Positions 54,639 through 62,903 of a stretch of 62,903 nucleotides of DNA are shown here, one piece after another (positions within the stretch are counted from its first letter, which is position 1; every line of letters starts with the position of its first letter). Made by a program: the position numbers and the translations under genes. The stretch lies in assembly GCA_945861065.1 (NCBI GenBank), contig CAMASI010000014.1, forward strand, positions 1 through 62,903, given 5' to 3'. The stretch comes from Klebsiella pneumoniae. GTDB taxonomy: Bacteria > Myxococcota_A > UBA796 > GCA-2862545. Below the pieces are notes generated by a model. It worked only from the letters and a program-made list of their open reading frames with translations. It was not told the DNA's origin and searched no databases.

Positions 54639-55328
54639 TTAGTTGTCGGCGGGCCTTTGGGGGCCAAAAGGAAAGATCAGCGCCACCCGGACCACGTCGT
54701 AGGCGTAGGCCTCGCGTTTCGCTTCTAGGACTTGGGGCGACTTTCGTAAGGCCGCGACGGGAACCCAGGTGTTGCTCCATCCCAGTTCCACACGAATCGG
54801 CGCCGCGCCCCGAGCGTCCACACCGACCGACAGGCCAACCCGAGGTGCAAGGGCCATGGCATAGGGATCAACATTGTTCGGGTTTTCAAGGTCGTTTTGA
54901 GCTGGCTCAAACAGGACCTGCGTCTCGCCGTCCAACGCATGGTAGGTGCCAACCCACACCGCGCCGGCGTCGGCATTGAGAACAAAGTCCGGCTCCCCAC
55001 CGAGGCTGGCCCGCAGTTCGGGTCCGAGCGTCAACCCGCTGGCCAGGTGAAACGACACGTGATCGTCATCCGCAATGCGGTAGGCGACGCCCCCAACCGT
55101 GGTTTGCCACGTCAACCGGTCCTCCCCGCTGGCGAACTCGGCGAGTGGCGTCAGGCGAAGCCAAGCATTGCCCGCCAACTCGATCCACACCGGCACGACG
55201 AGTTGAACCCCAGGTCCAAACTGCGTATGCTCGAGCGGTGTTTCGTTGGCGAGGTCAAACTGCGCGGCGGCGCCGACAGCCACAGAAACGGGGACAGCTA
55301 ACGCAAAGCCAGCAAACAGCGCGATCAC
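54639..55328 (-). CDS. Predicted outer-membrane beta-barrel protein
   Basis: 229 aa from GTG at 55328, sharing GTGA with the upstream lipoprotein stop. Signal peptide about 1-22 (ends VAVGAAA). The rest shows alternating hydrophobic strands with Tyr/Trp/Phe girdle residues, and the protein closes in a VRVALIFPFG strand, like small porin-type barrels. A few polar residues follow the last Phe, so the exact C-terminal insertion signal is weak. No named family. Coupled to a lipoprotein, suggesting an outer-membrane pair. Confidence 0.7.
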   Translation of the reverse strand: MIALFAGFALAVPVSVAVGAAAQFDLANETPLEHTQFGPGVQLVVPVWIELAGNAWLRLTPLAEFASGEDRLTWQTTVGGVAYRIADDDHVSFHLASGLTLGPELRASLGGEPDFVLNADAGAVWVGTYHALDGETQVLFEPAQNDLENPNNVDPYAMALAPRVGLSVGVDARGAAPIRVELGWSNTWVPVAALRKSPQVLEAKREAYAYDVVRVALIFPFGPQRPADN

Positions 55329-55717
55329 GGGGTGATGACCTCCTGGCGGGCCGACAGCAGACCCGTGCATCCTTCACCGACCGAAACGTCGATGTCCAGC
55401 GCCCACGCGTCATCCGCCAAGAACGCCAACCCTTCACCCGTCACGTTGGCCCCATCGGCGGACCCGACGAGCAAGACCGTGAACCCCGCGTCCACGGATC
55501 CCGCGAGTACAGTATCCCCAAACGCGAATTCCAACGTCTCGGGCGGCCCGGCAACAACCAAGCCCGGACCGAAGCCGCTCGGAGGCGCCACACAGTTGTC
55601 CCACGTCGCCGTCAGCGCGTACGAACCCGTGATGTCCGGCGCCGGGAGCTCCGTGCCGGTGTCCTGCAGCCGCACGTCCGCAGCGCCCGGTCCACACCCC
55701 GCCAGCCACGCCCACAT
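55325..55717 (-). CDS. Hypothetical lipoprotein
   Basis: 130 aa from ATG at 55717, five bases after GGAGGAGG. Short signal MWAWLAGC (Cys8). The mature part is a small beta-sandwich-like domain with two Cys (about residues 42 and 117) that may bond. No family recognised. Its stop overlaps the beta-barrel start. Confidence 0.7.
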   Translation of the reverse strand: MWAWLAGCGPGAADVRLQDTGTELPAPDITGSYALTATWDNCVAPPSGFGPGLVVAGPPETLEFAFGDTVLAGSVDAGFTVLLVGSADGANVTGEGLAFLADDAWALDIDVSVGEGCTGLLSARQEVITP

Positions 55718-55794
55718 TCGGCCTCCTCCAACCGCCGTACGCCGCTTCACCCTCGGCAACAAGCCAGCCAGACCGAGTCGCGGTAGCCGAGCCC

Positions 55795-56334
55795 ATGAAA
55801 GCCGACCTCGCCGTGGTCCTGGCGGCCGGTGGATCGACCCGGATGGGACAACCGAAAGCCTTGCTGCCCTTCGGTGGGCGACCCATCGTGCTCGCCCATG
55901 TAAACGCGCTGAGACCCTGGGCCCGCCGTGTCATTGTCGTCATCGGCGCTGATGCAGACAGGGTCATCGCCGCTCTCGAAGGACAAGCAGAGGTCGTCGA
56001 AAACCCGCGTTGGGAAACCACGTTTCCCATGGACTCGTTGCGCTGCGCCCTTTCTACGAACATTGGAACGGCGTTCGTCACGCCCGTAGACGTCCCGCCC
56101 GTGGACCCGCAAACCGCGCGCGCCCTGCTGGAATCCGGCCAGTCCGCCGTTCCCGTCGACTCGGCGGGCCACGACGGACATCCCGTGGTTTTGGACGCCC
56201 TCACCCTGCACCTTGTACGTGCTGGGTCGGTCGAAGGCGGCCTGCGGGCGTTGCTCAGGAGCGCGCGACGTGTGCCCGGCGGCAGCGCAACGGACTGGGA
56301 CGACTGGCCGGCGTGGACCGCGTGGCGCTCCTGA
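55795..56334 (+). CDS. MobA/MocA-like nucleotidyltransferase
   Basis: 179 aa. The signature LAAGGSTRMGQPKALL at residues 9-24 is the NTP-binding loop of MobA-like transferases. PVDVPPVD carries the metal Asp. HDGHPVVL matches the MocA group, which adds CMP to molybdopterin. A role in molybdenum cofactor maturation is likely; related enzymes act on other sugars or on coenzyme F420. The convergent neighbour is a ferredoxin-NrfD fusion of the molybdoenzyme type. Confidence 0.84.
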   Translation: MKADLAVVLAAGGSTRMGQPKALLPFGGRPIVLAHVNALRPWARRVIVVIGADADRVIAALEGQAEVVENPRWETTFPMDSLRCALSTNIGTAFVTPVDVPPVDPQTARALLESGQSAVPVDSAGHDGHPVVLDALTLHLVRAGSVEGGLRALLRSARRVPGGSATDWDDWPAWTAWRS

Positions 56335-56337
56335 CCG

Positions 56338-57870
56338 TCAGCTGTTTGGAATGTCTTGCGGCGCCATCACCACAGCCCAAGCGCCTAAGCACATGCCACC
56401 CAACCCAACGACCAGTGCCAAAGGAGCGAGTCCTACGGCCAACAACAACATCGGTGCGACCCATCCGAACACGAGGCCGCCCCACCAGAACGAAGACCAA
56501 CGGCCGCGGACCATCGAGAAGGCAGCTCTCACTGCGCCCTCTGACGCATGCGGCCACATCGCATCCCCTACGACCGTCGTACAAAGGCCGACAAGGCAGC
56601 TCCACACCGCCACGTTTGTGCCCAACCCGGTCGCCGCCTCAGGCACCTGGCCAATGACACCCGCAGCGATCAACAGACCGCCCAGCGCGGCCGCTTGCGC
56701 CGCCATCACGGGTAGGAGATGCACGGACTGCCAGTAGTCGCGACCCTCCGCCTGAGCGAACAGGAACGCCGTGTACGTCGCGCTCGCCACGGCAAGCGGG
56801 AGCGTCAGGAGCGCCAACGGAATGCGGAGCGCGGTCAAGTCCAGGAATTCGGCAGCAATCCACGCAGTGCTCACGGCGAAAAACGCGGTCAGGATGTAGG
56901 CTGCACGGGCGATCCAGCTGCGCCACTGCGGTCGAAGCAACAGGTAGTGGAACCGATCGGGGCGATCGAGATCGTAGACCAGCAGGCCCAACGTCACGAG
57001 CAAGGCAAGCCAGGCCATTGGGGCGGCCCATCGAAACGCCTCGAAGGAGAACGCGTCGCCCCCTCGCAGTGCCGCCAACGCGAGCAGGCCCATCCCGCCC
57101 GCAGACATCGCTTTCGTGATCAGGTAGACGGGAATCGGCCAATGCCACGGCGCGTGGTGCGTCACCTCGTAGGACACAAGGTGTCCCGCGAGCGTTCCGG
57201 CGCCCGTAATCGGCCCGCCCGCAGGCAGACCTTGTGCGTGCCCGCCCAGTCGAGCGCTCCGAGCTTTGTTGCCGTCCACTGCGGCCATCGAAGCGCCGAC
57301 CGTCGAGGCCGTCGGATGCAGGCCCGCGTCGCGTCCTCCGATGTAGAACAATTTCGGCGCTGTTCCTTGCTCCGGCTTGCGAACCACTGCGTCTTCCCGC
57401 GCGAGCACACGCGACACTTCGCTGCCCGGGTCGTCGAGGTCACCGGCCATGATGCTGTGCGTGGGACAGACGACCACGCAAGCCGGCTCCAGGCCTACGT
57501 CGATGCGGTGCGAACAGAAGTGGCACTTCGCCGCCGTGTGCGTCTCTGGATCGAGGTGAATCGCATCATACGGACAGGCCTGCAAGCAGCCTTTGCACCC
57601 GATACAGGAATCCGAATTGAACTCCACGATTCCATCGGGGCGTTGGTACATCGCCTTGACCGGACAAATCGCGACGCACGGCGGATTTTCGCAGTGATTG
57701 CAGCGCGTGACCTGGAAAGAGCGGCGCACGTCCGGGAACGCACCCGACTCCACGGTCTTCACCCACGTCCGGTAGACGCCGAGTGGCACCTCGTTCTCAC
57801 TCTTACAGGCCGTACTGCAGGCATGACACCCGATGCACGATCGGTTGTCGATGACGAAAGCCCAACGCAT
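56338..57870 (-). CDS. Fused 4Fe-4S ferredoxin - NrfD membrane subunit
   Basis: 510 aa. Residues 1 to about 165 form a four-cluster ferredoxin of the DmsB/NrfC type, with successive CxxCxxxC groups (CIGCHACSTAC, CNHCENPPC, CIGCKGCLQAC, CHFC). A linker leads to a membrane part (about 250-505) with eight or so helices of the NrfD/PsrC quinone-binding family (PVYLITKAMSAGG, LDRPDRFHYLLL). In most bacteria these are two proteins. The matching catalytic subunit is not adjacent; the molybdopterin oxidoreductase at 5.7 kb is a possible but unproven partner. The ferredoxin part lacks a Tat signal and so faces the cytoplasm. Confidence 0.88.
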   Translation of the reverse strand: MRWAFVIDNRSCIGCHACSTACKSENEVPLGVYRTWVKTVESGAFPDVRRSFQVTRCNHCENPPCVAICPVKAMYQRPDGIVEFNSDSCIGCKGCLQACPYDAIHLDPETHTAAKCHFCSHRIDVGLEPACVVVCPTHSIMAGDLDDPGSEVSRVLAREDAVVRKPEQGTAPKLFYIGGRDAGLHPTASTVGASMAAVDGNKARSARLGGHAQGLPAGGPITGAGTLAGHLVSYEVTHHAPWHWPIPVYLITKAMSAGGMGLLALAALRGGDAFSFEAFRWAAPMAWLALLVTLGLLVYDLDRPDRFHYLLLRPQWRSWIARAAYILTAFFAVSTAWIAAEFLDLTALRIPLALLTLPLAVASATYTAFLFAQAEGRDYWQSVHLLPVMAAQAAALGGLLIAAGVIGQVPEAATGLGTNVAVWSCLVGLCTTVVGDAMWPHASEGAVRAAFSMVRGRWSSFWWGGLVFGWVAPMLLLAVGLAPLALVVGLGGMCLGAWAVVMAPQDIPNS

Positions 57871-57967
57871 GCCAGCGCCTTACCCGAGCGTCATTCAAAC
57901 GTCATCCAGACAACCTCATTGGGCGACGACGGCAAAATCGGTGTACAACGCGCCCAGGAGTTGACCG

Positions 57968-58855
57968 ATGTGGGCCCTGCTCGTCTCAATGGTCGCTTGC
58001 GACGCTTTGGACCCCGTAGGGACCATGGAGGCCCGCTGCGCGTCAGTCGAGCCTGATTTAGACGCCTGTTATGAATTGGGGCAACAGGCGTTGGCCCTCA
58101 TTCGACCCGACGTCACCCGTGCCCGCGCGATGTTCAGCAAGGGCTGCCAGACACACCATGCGCGATCCTGCAATGCCCTGGCCGAGATGGTGGACGACGC
58201 CAAAGGCGGTCCCCGCGACGCGAAGCGCGCAGCGGAATTGTACGACATCGCCTGTCGCCAGAACATCTCGAGCGCTTGCGTCCACCTCGGTGTCGCGGTC
58301 TACGCGGGCGACGGACTCAAGGCCAATCCGGCCCGTGCCGTCGAGCTGTTCAAAAATACCTGCGTCGGTGACACCGTCAACGCGGAAGCCTGTTCTGCAC
58401 TCGGCCTTGCCTACAGTGAAGGCAAAGGCGTGGAGGCCGTCGACGTCGAACGCGCCGAACGCCTCCAACGAAAGGCCTGCGAGGCCGAATACCCGCTGGC
58501 CTGTAGCCGCGTCGGCGACTTGTACTTGGCGCGCACGGAACGCAGGGAAGAAGACGTGCTCACCGCCGTTGAATTCTATGAAAAAGCGTGCAGACTCGAC
58601 GCCCATTACGGCTGTATCGAACTTGCAGTCCTCAACGCAGATGGAACGGCGCCGGATGCGAGCGCTGAAAAAGCGGCATTGTATTACCAGAAGACCTGCC
58701 GAATTGACCCGAGCCGGGGTTGTTTCGACGCCGCCGCACTCATGGAATCCGGCCGTGTCGTCGCACGCGAAGGCGAAATCGAGAGCTTGTACAATCGCGC
58801 CTGCGAACACGGCCACACCGCAGCTTGCGCCAAGCGGAAGCTCGAAGAGAAGTAA
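57968..58855 (+). CDS. Sel1-repeat Cys-rich lipoprotein
   Basis: 295 aa from ATG at 57968, after AGGAGTTGACCG. Lipobox VSMVAC (Cys11). About seven Sel1-like alpha/alpha repeats follow, each with Cys pairs (YxxAC, then ACxxLG), as in the Helicobacter Hcp proteins, where disulfides link helices. It probably forms a curved binding scaffold in the periplasm. It heads a plus-strand operon with purB, pdxH and an epimerase, with no obvious functional link. Confidence 0.82.
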   Translation: MWALLVSMVACDALDPVGTMEARCASVEPDLDACYELGQQALALIRPDVTRARAMFSKGCQTHHARSCNALAEMVDDAKGGPRDAKRAAELYDIACRQNISSACVHLGVAVYAGDGLKANPARAVELFKNTCVGDTVNAEACSALGLAYSEGKGVEAVDVERAERLQRKACEAEYPLACSRVGDLYLARTERREEDVLTAVEFYEKACRLDAHYGCIELAVLNADGTAPDASAEKAALYYQKTCRIDPSRGCFDAAALMESGRVVAREGEIESLYNRACEHGHTAACAKRKLEEK

Positions 58856-60289
58856 GTGACGACCGACCGCTGGAGCAGCCCGCTGGTGGAACGGTATGCC
58901 AGCCCGGCCATGGCCCGATTGTGGAGTGACGACCACCGCATCGGTTCCTGGCGACGGTTGTGGCTCGCCCTTGCGGAAGCCCAGCGCGACCTTGGCTTGA
59001 ACATTTCCGCCGAACAGGTGGACGAGTTGCGGGCACACCTCGACGACGTCGACCACGATGTCGCCGCCGCCTACGAACGCGAACTTCGCCACGATGTGAT
59101 GGCCCACGTCCACGCGTTGGGCGACGTCGCACCGTTGGCGCGGGGCATCATCCATCTCGGTGCAACATCCTGTTATGTAGCCGACAACGCCGATCTTATG
59201 GCAATTCGCGACGGATTCGCGCTCCTTCTGCCCAAACTCGCCGGCGCCATCTCACAACTCGCGGAATTCTCCTTGCGTTGGGCCGACCTGCCCACCCTCG
59301 GATGGACGCACTTCCAGGCCGCACAACCGACCACGGTGGGCAAACGCGCCACCCTGTGGATGCAGGACCTGTTGGTCGATCTGGAGACCTGGACCCGTGT
59401 GGCTCGGGACCTGCGATTCCGAGGCGCGAAAGGCACCACAGGCACCCAAGCCAGTTTTCTCGCCCTGTTCGACGGAGACCACGACAAAGTCCGCGCGCTC
59501 GACCAGCAGGTTGCCACCGCGTTTGGCTTCGCACGCACCTTTGCGGTGACCGGTCAGACCTACCCCCGCAAGGCGGATCACGACGTCATCGCGGCCCTCG
59601 CGTCGTTCGGCGCCTCCGTGCACAAAATGGGGACCGACCTTCGGTTGCTCGCCCACCTCAAAGAGGTCGAAGAACCCTTCGGGAAGAAGCAGATCGGCAG
59701 TTCAGCCATGGCCTACAAACGCAACCCGATGCGTTCGGAACGGATGTGCGCATTGGCACGCCACTTGTTGGTCCAACCGAACAACACGGCGCATACCGCG
59801 GCGACTCAGTGGATGGAGCGGTCGCTGGACGACAGCGCCAACCGTCGGCTCGTGCTCGCGGAATCGTTCCTCGCTGCAGATGGCATCCTCGAAACGTTGC
59901 TGGACGTCACGGGCGGCCTCGTCGTTTACCCGGCCGTCATCCGCAAGCACCTCGACGAAGAGCTACCGTTCATGGCCACGGAGCCGGTGCTCATGGCGAT
60001 GGTTCGGGCGGGTGCGGACCGCCAGGTCGTGCACGAAGCCCTGCGCCTCCACAGCCTCGCAGCGGGCGTAGAGGTCAAAGAGTTCGGACGGCGGAACGAC
60101 TTGGTCGATCGGTTGCTCGCAGACCCGACCTTTGGCCCGGTGCACCCGTCGCTGCCCAATTTGCTCGATCCGGCAGCATTCGTGGGCAGGGCACCTGAAC
60201 AGGTCCGAGAATTCCTCGCTGAAGAGGTCGAACCCGCACTGGCGCCGTGGAACGACCGCCTCGCCACCGGTGCCGGACTTCGGGTATGA
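58856..60289 (+). CDS. purB: Adenylosuccinate lyase
   Basis: 477 aa, GTG start directly after the previous stop. Fumarase/aspartase superfamily: signature [15 protein letters not shown] at about residues 282-296 with the catalytic Ser loop, [10 protein letters not shown], and His in [11 protein letters not shown]. It cleaves SAICAR and adenylosuccinate in purine synthesis, in the cytoplasm. The length is typical of the longer bacterial and eukaryote-like PurB forms. ATGA joins it to pdxH. Confidence 0.94.
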   Translation: MTTDRWSSPLVERYASPAMARLWSDDHRIGSWRRLWLALAEAQRDLGLNISAEQVDELRAHLDDVDHDVAAAYERELRHDVMAHVHALGDVAPLARGIIHLGATSCYVADNADLMAIRDGFALLLPKLAGAISQLAEFSLRWADLPTLGWTHFQAAQPTTVGKRATLWMQDLLVDLETWTRVARDLRFRGAKGTTGTQASFLALFDGDHDKVRALDQQVATAFGFARTFAVTGQTYPRKADHDVIAALASFGASVHKMGTDLRLLAHLKEVEEPFGKKQIGSSAMAYKRNPMRSERMCALARHLLVQPNNTAHTAATQWMERSLDDSANRRLVLAESFLAADGILETLLDVTGGLVVYPAVIRKHLDEELPFMATEPVLMAMVRAGADRQVVHEALRLHSLAAGVEVKEFGRRNDLVDRLLADPTFGPVHPSLPNLLDPAAFVGRAPEQVREFLAEEVEPALAPWNDRLATGAGLRV

Positions 60290-60858
60290 ACCCCGAGAAC
60301 ATCGTGCGGGCCTGGCTCGACGAGGCGCGCAGCACCGAACCGGGCGAAGCCGACGCATTTCAGTTGGCGACCGCCGACGCTTCGGGTCGGCCGTCCGTCC
60401 GAACCGTGCTTCTCCGATGGATTCGTGACGACGGATGGACCTTCTTCACCGATTACCGCAGCCGAAAGTCCCAACAAATGACAGAGAATCCTTCTGTGGC
60501 GGGCGTGTTCTGCTGGAAGACGCTGAATCGACAGGTGCACGTCGAAGGCAGCGTCACCCGTGCGACGGAAGCCGACAGCGACGAATACTTCGCACAGCGG
60601 CCGAGGGGCAGCCAGATAGGCGCCTGGGCGAGCCACCAGAGCGCCCCGCTCACACAACGAGCTGATCTGGAGGGCCGCGTCGCTGCAGCCACCACACGGT
60701 TTGCCGACGTGACGGTGCCAAGACCAGCGACGTGGGGGGGGTGGCGCATCGTTCCGAACAGAATCGAACTGTGGGAGGGCCGCGACAACCGTCTCCACGA
60801 CCGAACACTGTTCCTGAGAACCGCAGAAGGCTGGGCGTCCACGAGCCTGTTCCCGTGA
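60286..60858 (+). CDS. pdxH: Pyridoxamine 5'-phosphate oxidase
   Basis: 190 aa from ATG at 60286. FMN-binding split barrel: [17 protein letters not shown] at the N-terminus, [13 protein letters not shown] (FMN phosphate contacts), VHVEGSVTR and the closing [15 protein letters not shown]. It makes pyridoxal 5'-phosphate. Usual length. GTGA overlaps the next gene. Confidence 0.93.
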   Translation: MNPENIVRAWLDEARSTEPGEADAFQLATADASGRPSVRTVLLRWIRDDGWTFFTDYRSRKSQQMTENPSVAGVFCWKTLNRQVHVEGSVTRATEADSDEYFAQRPRGSQIGAWASHQSAPLTQRADLEGRVAAATTRFADVTVPRPATWGGWRIVPNRIELWEGRDNRLHDRTLFLRTAEGWASTSLFP

Positions 60859-61724
60859 GCCGGGTTGCGGTCAGTGGGGCGACCGGGCTCGTCGGAACGG
60901 CCCTTTGCCAAACACTTGGCGAGGCAGGGAATCAGGTCGTTCGTCTGGTGAGAACTCCTCCCGAGGCGGGCGAAGTTTCCTTGCACCCGATTCCCTCCGA
61001 TTTCTCCGTGGACGCCGTCGTACACCTCGCCGGCAAGCCCGTCGCGACCCGATGGACAAAGGCGGGAAAAGAAGCCATTCGATCCAGCCGTGTGGACGTC
61101 AGCGCGCGCCTGTGCACCGCCCTCGCCGCTTTGCCCGTGCCGCCAAAAACGTTGATCTGCGCGTCCGCGATCGGTTTTTATGGCGACTGCACCGACGAAG
61201 TCGACGAGACGGGGGCCCCCGGAAACGGTTTCCTGGGCGAGGTCGCCCAACAATGGGAAGCCTCTACCCAACCGGCCCGAGACGCCGGAATTCGGGTCGT
61301 CAACCTGCGGATCGGGCTCGTGCTTTCACGAAACGGAGGTGCCCTCCCGCCGATGTTGACGCCGTTCCGCCTGGGTCTCGGCGGTCGAATCGGTTCCGGA
61401 CGCCAAGGTGTGTCGTGGATTCACCTCTCCGACCTCGTCGCAGCCATCTGCTTCCTCCTCCAAACCGAAACCATCACCGGCCCCGTCAACGGCACGGCGC
61501 CTGCGCCGGTGCCTCAGGCCGAATTCGCCAGATGCTTGGGCAAAGCGGTGTCCCGACCGGCCTTCGTGTTCACCCCCGGCTTCGCCCTGCGACTGGGCCT
61601 AGGCGAAGCCGCCGACCTGTTGCTGCACGGGCAATTCGTGCGGCCCACCGTGCTGCTCGACGCCGGATTCGCCTTTCTGTTCCCGACACTGCCCGAAGCC
61701 CTCGGACAGCTCCTCAAGGACTAG
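60855..61724 (+). CDS. TIGR01777-family NAD-dependent epimerase/dehydratase-like protein
   Basis: 289 aa from GTG at 60855. Rossmann start VAVSGATGLVGTAL. HLAGKPVATRWTKAGKEAI is the family hallmark, and SAIGFYGD carries the Tyr. LRIGLVLSRNGGALPPML and the C-terminal DUF1731-like part (VFTPGFALRLGLGEAADLLL) follow. This family (SDR superfamily, SulA/YfcH-like) has no settled substrate. The last 11 bases overlap the convergent cytochrome gene. Confidence 0.9.
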   Translation: MSRVAVSGATGLVGTALCQTLGEAGNQVVRLVRTPPEAGEVSLHPIPSDFSVDAVVHLAGKPVATRWTKAGKEAIRSSRVDVSARLCTALAALPVPPKTLICASAIGFYGDCTDEVDETGAPGNGFLGEVAQQWEASTQPARDAGIRVVNLRIGLVLSRNGGALPPMLTPFRLGLGGRIGSGRQGVSWIHLSDLVAAICFLLQTETITGPVNGTAPAPVPQAEFARCLGKAVSRPAFVFTPGFALRLGLGEAADLLLHGQFVRPTVLLDAGFAFLFPTLPEALGQLLKD

Positions 61725-62010
61725 CCAAGTAGGCTGCCAATGCGGGGATGTCGGGAACCACAGACGGCATGGGCGGCATCCCGGCCGATGTCCGTTTCGG
61801 CGTATACCCATCCGGGTATCCGCCCCGGATCAGCCGCGCCTCCAGAAGAGCGACCGACGCACCCTGGACTTCGGGGCCCAAGCCCCCCGGCCTTGACGGG
61901 TCCCCACTATGGCACGACGTGCAATTCGCACGGTACACCGCTCGACCCCGCTCAGCCTCCGGCGACAGCGGCAAATCTTCCACACACGCGAGCCACACAA
62001 CGAGCCACAT
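61714..62010 (-). CDS. Small c-type cytochrome lipoprotein
   Basis: 98 aa from ATG at 62010; a longer frame upstream is antisense to the next gene. Lipobox VVWLAC (Cys9). One haem c site CTSCH at about residues 28-32 and a Met ligand in GMPPMP (about 80). A class I monohaem electron carrier anchored to a membrane face outside the cytoplasm. It is divergent, 51 bases from a PuuD-type membrane protein whose well-known homologue carries such a domain at its C-terminus, so the two may act together. Confidence 0.85.
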   Translation of the reverse strand: MWLVVWLACVEDLPLSPEAERGRAVYRANCTSCHSGDPSRPGGLGPEVQGASVALLEARLIRGGYPDGYTPKRTSAGMPPMPSVVPDIPALAAYLASP

Positions 62011-62061
62011 GGCGCCGCCGCTATCATGATATGGCGTGCGCCTTTTGGCCCAGGGAGCCCT

Positions 62062-62754
62062 ATGTCGCACCAGATGGAAGAAGTTGTCCTGTTCCTGCTT
62101 CGGTGGATTCACTTCGGCGCTGGCATCACGTGGATCGGGCTGCTCTACTACTTCAACTTCGTCCAGATCCCCTACTTTGGCGAGACGAAGACTGGCCTTG
62201 GAACAGGCGAGTTCCGTAAGCTGGTGGACCGAGCGTTGTGGTGGTTCCGCTGGGGTGCCATGCTCACGTTCTTGAGCGGAATCGCCATCATTGGTATCCG
62301 CGCGGCCCAAGGCGCCATGAGCGAACACTGGGGTGTCGCCATCAGCGCCGGCGCCGTGTTCGGCATCCTTATGTTCCTAAATGTGTGGTTGGTGATCTGG
62401 CCGAATCAGAAAATCGTCATCGCCAGCGCGGACAATGTGGCCGGGGGCGGCGCCGCTGACCCAGCTGCCGCCGGTGCCGGTGCGAGGGCCTTCCTCGCCA
62501 GCCGCACGAACACCTTGTTCAGCGTCCCCATGTTGTTCTTCATGGGTGCTGCGAGCCACCTTTCCGTGCTCAACTGCAGCGGAAACCACGCTGCGCTCGG
62601 CGCCGTCACCCTGTTGGCCCTGGCCATCGAAGGGAATGCGCTCATGGGCAAGAAAGGCGAAGGCGCCAGCAAGCTGCTCGACCAGCACGGAAACGTCTTG
62701 TGGGCGGGCTTAGCCGTCACCGCAGCGAGCGCCGCCATGTTCGTGTTGATCTAG
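62062..62754 (+). CDS. PuuD-like (urate oxidase N-terminal) membrane protein
   Basis: 230 aa from ATG at 62062, with GGGAG upstream. Six or so hydrophobic helices. The first reads LFLLRWIHFGAGITWIGLLYYFNF, matching the Urate_ox_N domain of PuuD (split here: LFLLRWIHFGAG, then ITWIGLLYYFNF). Conserved His and Trp in helix 1 may bind haem. The C-terminal cytochrome c domain of full PuuD is absent, but a separate monohaem cytochrome is encoded next door. Urate hydroxylation is only one option, since many short homologues are untested. Confidence 0.78.
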   Translation: MSHQMEEVVLFLLRWIHFGAGITWIGLLYYFNFVQIPYFGETKTGLGTGEFRKLVDRALWWFRWGAMLTFLSGIAIIGIRAAQGAMSEHWGVAISAGAVFGILMFLNVWLVIWPNQKIVIASADNVAGGGAADPAAAGAGARAFLASRTNTLFSVPMLFFMGAASHLSVLNCSGNHAALGAVTLLALAIEGNALMGKKGEGASKLLDQHGNVLWAGLAVTAASAAMFVLI

Positions 62755-62760
62755 CCCTCG

Positions 62761-62903
62761 AACAAGCTGTCAGCTGTCAGCCGTTGGCGGTTAGCTCGAA
62801 CGAACCGTCCCAATGGACTGCGCGACTGGACGTGGTGTGCGCTTTCAGGTGAAGCGCTCGACTACGCTGCCGCGGCGAATTGTCTAGGTGCCAGGCTAAT
62901 AGC
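62761..62903. repeat. Right copy of terminal intergenic repeat
   Basis: Starts with AACAAGC and two overlapping AGCTGTC units (62761-62796). Bases 62797-62903 are identical to 1-107. See the left copy. Confidence 0.85.

Overview
The window is GC-rich, densely packed bacterial chromosome. It most likely comes from the Myxococcota (former Deltaproteobacteria) or a close relative. The evidence is the many secreted lipoproteins, MYXO-CTERM-like C-terminal tails (cysteine motif, hydrophobic stretch, arginine cluster), MopE-type and thrombospondin-type-3 Asp/Cys repeats, DUF4215-type Cys-rich segments, several Hanks-type kinases (one fused to cyclase, ATPase and TPR parts) and an FHA-GGDEF protein. 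Housekeeping genes (lon, clpX, engB, rlmE, purB, pdxH) argue against a plasmid or phage. The first 107 bases equal the last 107, and the flanks of this repeat are inverted relatives of each other. The ends therefore look like two copies of a short dispersed element where an assembly was cut, or like the overlap of a closed contig.

Layout. 0.1-5.7 kb: an OmpA-type protein, a deiodinase-like thioredoxin-fold lipoprotein, and two Asp/Cys-repeat lipoproteins. 5.7-10 kb: a minus-strand run of kinase, tiny membrane protein, lipoprotein and soluble molybdopterin oxidoreductase. 10-17.2 kb: a DUF3810 membrane metallopeptidase, an unusual sulfatase-like lipoprotein pair, an FHA-GGDEF protein, a 5'-3' exonuclease and a lipoprotein. 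17.2-29.9 kb: a surface and secreted protein region with a head-GIN lipoprotein, an Asp/Ser tether-only lipoprotein, an active-looking subtilase with RCC1-like repeats, and a plus-strand operon of five exported proteins. That operon includes a subtilase whose catalytic Ser and oxyanion Asn are replaced, and a large TSP3/MopE protein. 30-34.6 kb: rlmE-engB facing a metallophosphoesterase and lon. 34.9-38.6 kb: an arylsulfotransferase-like lipoprotein, the arsenosugar pair (AhpD-like protein and ArsS), an alpha/beta hydrolase and a D-aminoacylase-like amidohydrolase. 40.4-48.6 kb: an operon of membrane protein, FAD oxidase, signal-bearing methyltransferase, lipoprotein and giant regulatory kinase. 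48.6-51 kb: a J-domain protein, clpX and a YqgE/AlgH protein. 51-56.3 kb: a membrane kinase, M14 carboxypeptidase-like protein, DUF507, beta-barrel and lipoprotein, and a MobA-like transferase. 56.3-62.8 kb: a ferredoxin-NrfD fusion, then Sel1 lipoprotein-purB-pdxH-epimerase, and a small cytochrome c facing a PuuD-type membrane protein.

Organisation is very compact. Eight adjacent pairs share a GTGA or ATGA stop/start overlap. Several divergent pairs start within a few bases of each other or overlap. Two perfect palindromes contain the stop codons of the genes they terminate. No rRNA, tRNA, transposase, phage gene or CRISPR array was seen. The most unusual candidates are the pseudo-subtilase/TSP3 export operon, the FAD-oxidase/methyltransferase/kinase operon, and the dispersed intergenic repeats.
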